Assembly (NCBI RefSeq): GCF_900089455.2
Contig: NZ_LT907988.1
Location: forward strand, 3,286,001 to 3,350,000
From: Orrella dioscoreae
GTDB lineage: Bacteria > Pseudomonadota > Gammaproteobacteria > Burkholderiales > Burkholderiaceae_B
DNA length: 64,000 bases
Direction of reading: 5' to 3'
The translations under genes and the position numbers were made by a program. The notes under the pieces were generated by a model that worked only from the letters and a program-made list of their open reading frames with translations, had not been told where the DNA came from and ran no database searches. This document shows, one piece after another, positions 63,367-64,000 of this stretch (positions are counted from its first letter, which is position 1; each line of letters starts with the position of its first letter).

Positions 63367-64000
63367 TCAGGCCAGCGGCAGGCGCACATGGGCCACCACG
63401 CCAAGCACGCGGCCATTGCGCTTGCGGTTGCGCAGCCACAGCGACCCGCCCATGGCCGCCACGCCCTCCCGGCACACGGCCAGGCCCAGGCCGGTGCCCG
63501 TGCCGCCCGGTCCCGCCTGAAACGGCAGCCATAGCCGTGGCAACGCGTGGGGCGCAAGCCCCTCCCCCGCGTTCCAGATGAGCACCTCGGCGTATCCCGC
63601 CCGCTTCCGCAGGGCCACGCCCAGCACGGTGCCCGGCCGGGCGTGCCGGATGGCGTTGGCGAGCAGGTTGCCGAACACCTCCCAGGCGCGCCATGCCGGC
63701 GTGCGCAGGGCGGCGGGCGCCAGCCTGCACCGCAGGCGCAGATCCTTGTCCAGCGCCAGGGGCGCCAATGCCAGCACCAGCTCACGCAGGCTTTCATCCA
63801 GACGGCATGCGGCCTCGCCGCCAGGGACGGGCAATGCCTCGGGCGGCATCAGCAGTTGGTCCGCCAGGTACAACGTTCTGGATACCGTGCGCTGCATGTC
63901 GCGCAGCACGTGCGCGCCAGGCGCATCGCCGCGCAGGCCGGCCTGCAACTGCACGGACAGCGCCGCAAGCGGGGAGCGCAGCTCGTGGGCGGCGCGCGCC
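63367..64000 (-). CDS. Sensor histidine kinase, partial (5' end beyond the window)
   Basis: The C-terminal about 210 residues of a two-component sensor kinase. The frame is open to the right edge. The H box is at the edge (AAHELRSPLAALSVQL, with the phospho-accepting His). The N box is WEVFGNLLANAIRHARPGT, and GPGGTGTGLGLAVCREG is the G box. The response regulator gene is presumably further right. The N-terminal sensor part is missing from the window. Confidence 0.92.
   Translation of the reverse strand, partial: ARAAHELRSPLAALSVQLQAGLRGDAPGAHVLRDMQRTVSRTLYLADQLLMPPEALPVPGGEAACRLDESLRELVLALAPLALDKDLRLRCRLAPAALRTPAWRAWEVFGNLLANAIRHARPGTVLGVALRKRAGYAEVLIWNAGEGLAPHALPRLWLPFQAGPGGTGTGLGLAVCREGVAAMGGSLWLRNRKRNGRVLGVVAHVRLPLA

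Noticed and set aside
63154-63534. A 126-codon plus-strand open frame between the YciO-type gene and the kinase
   Set aside because: Half of it is antisense to the kinase; composition is shadow-like and no ribosome-binding site is seen.

Overview
The window is high-GC DNA from a betaproteobacterium, most likely a Bordetella/Achromobacter-type member of the Alcaligenaceae. I infer this from family-level recognition of the proteins and the chromosomal gene order (lysC-tilS-accA-alkA-cysS-ppi-lpxH, dapA-bamC, lldP-lldR-lldD-dld), not from a database search. There are two parts: the right-hand portion of a prophage (1 to about 21,203) and chromosomal core sequence (21,204 to 64,000).

Prophage, 1-21,203. 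Positions 12-13,231 hold a P2-type tail and lysis block in canonical P2 order: X, holin, SAR-type endolysin, Rz with embedded Rz1, R, S, V, W, J, I, H (fibre), fibre chaperone, FI (sheath), FII (tube), E with a -1 frameshift extension E', T (tape measure), U, D. A divergent CI/Cro-type switch follows (13,347-14,110) with two near-identical 18-bp operator-like repeats between the genes. An early operon then runs rightward: an Ogr/Delta-type zinc-finger late activator, several small unknown genes, a DUF4406 protein, a 39-residue membrane peptide, an AlpA-type regulator and a 942-residue primase-helicase. A 574-bp gene-free stretch follows, carrying repeated 12-mers (GTCCCACGGTTT), DnaA-box matches and inverted repeats, and it looks like a replication origin. 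A tyrosine integrase lies next to a tRNA-Ser(GCU) gene, whose 3' end is the probable attachment site. Capsid and terminase genes and the other attachment site are not in the window. The combination of P2 morphogenesis with a P4-like primase-helicase and iteron origin is the most notable feature.

Core, 21,204-40,900. Minus-strand housekeeping genes are lysC, tilS, accA, a DNA-3-methyladenine glycosylase and cysS. Plus-strand genes are a TPR protein, a cyclophilin and lpxH. Then come uppP, a TerC-CBS-CorC fusion, suhB, trmJ and an MscS channel. A four-gene minus-strand operon follows, imelysin, di-heme oxidoreductase, second imelysin and DUF1513, typical of iron-responsive periplasmic modules. 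An FMN reductase closes this part.

Core, 40,900-64,000. This part holds amn, a LysR regulator divergent from an NAD(P)-binding oxidoreductase, and the lactate operon lldP-lldR-lldD-dld with two LldR-type operators upstream. A lower-GC membrane acyltransferase and a decayed alpha/beta hydrolase lie beside mutS-roxA. After them come a proline-rich lipoprotein, a chemotaxis receptor with a CheR-docking-like C-terminus, bamC-dapA, a site-2 protease homologue, a YciO/Sua5 protein and the 3' part of a sensor kinase running off the right edge.
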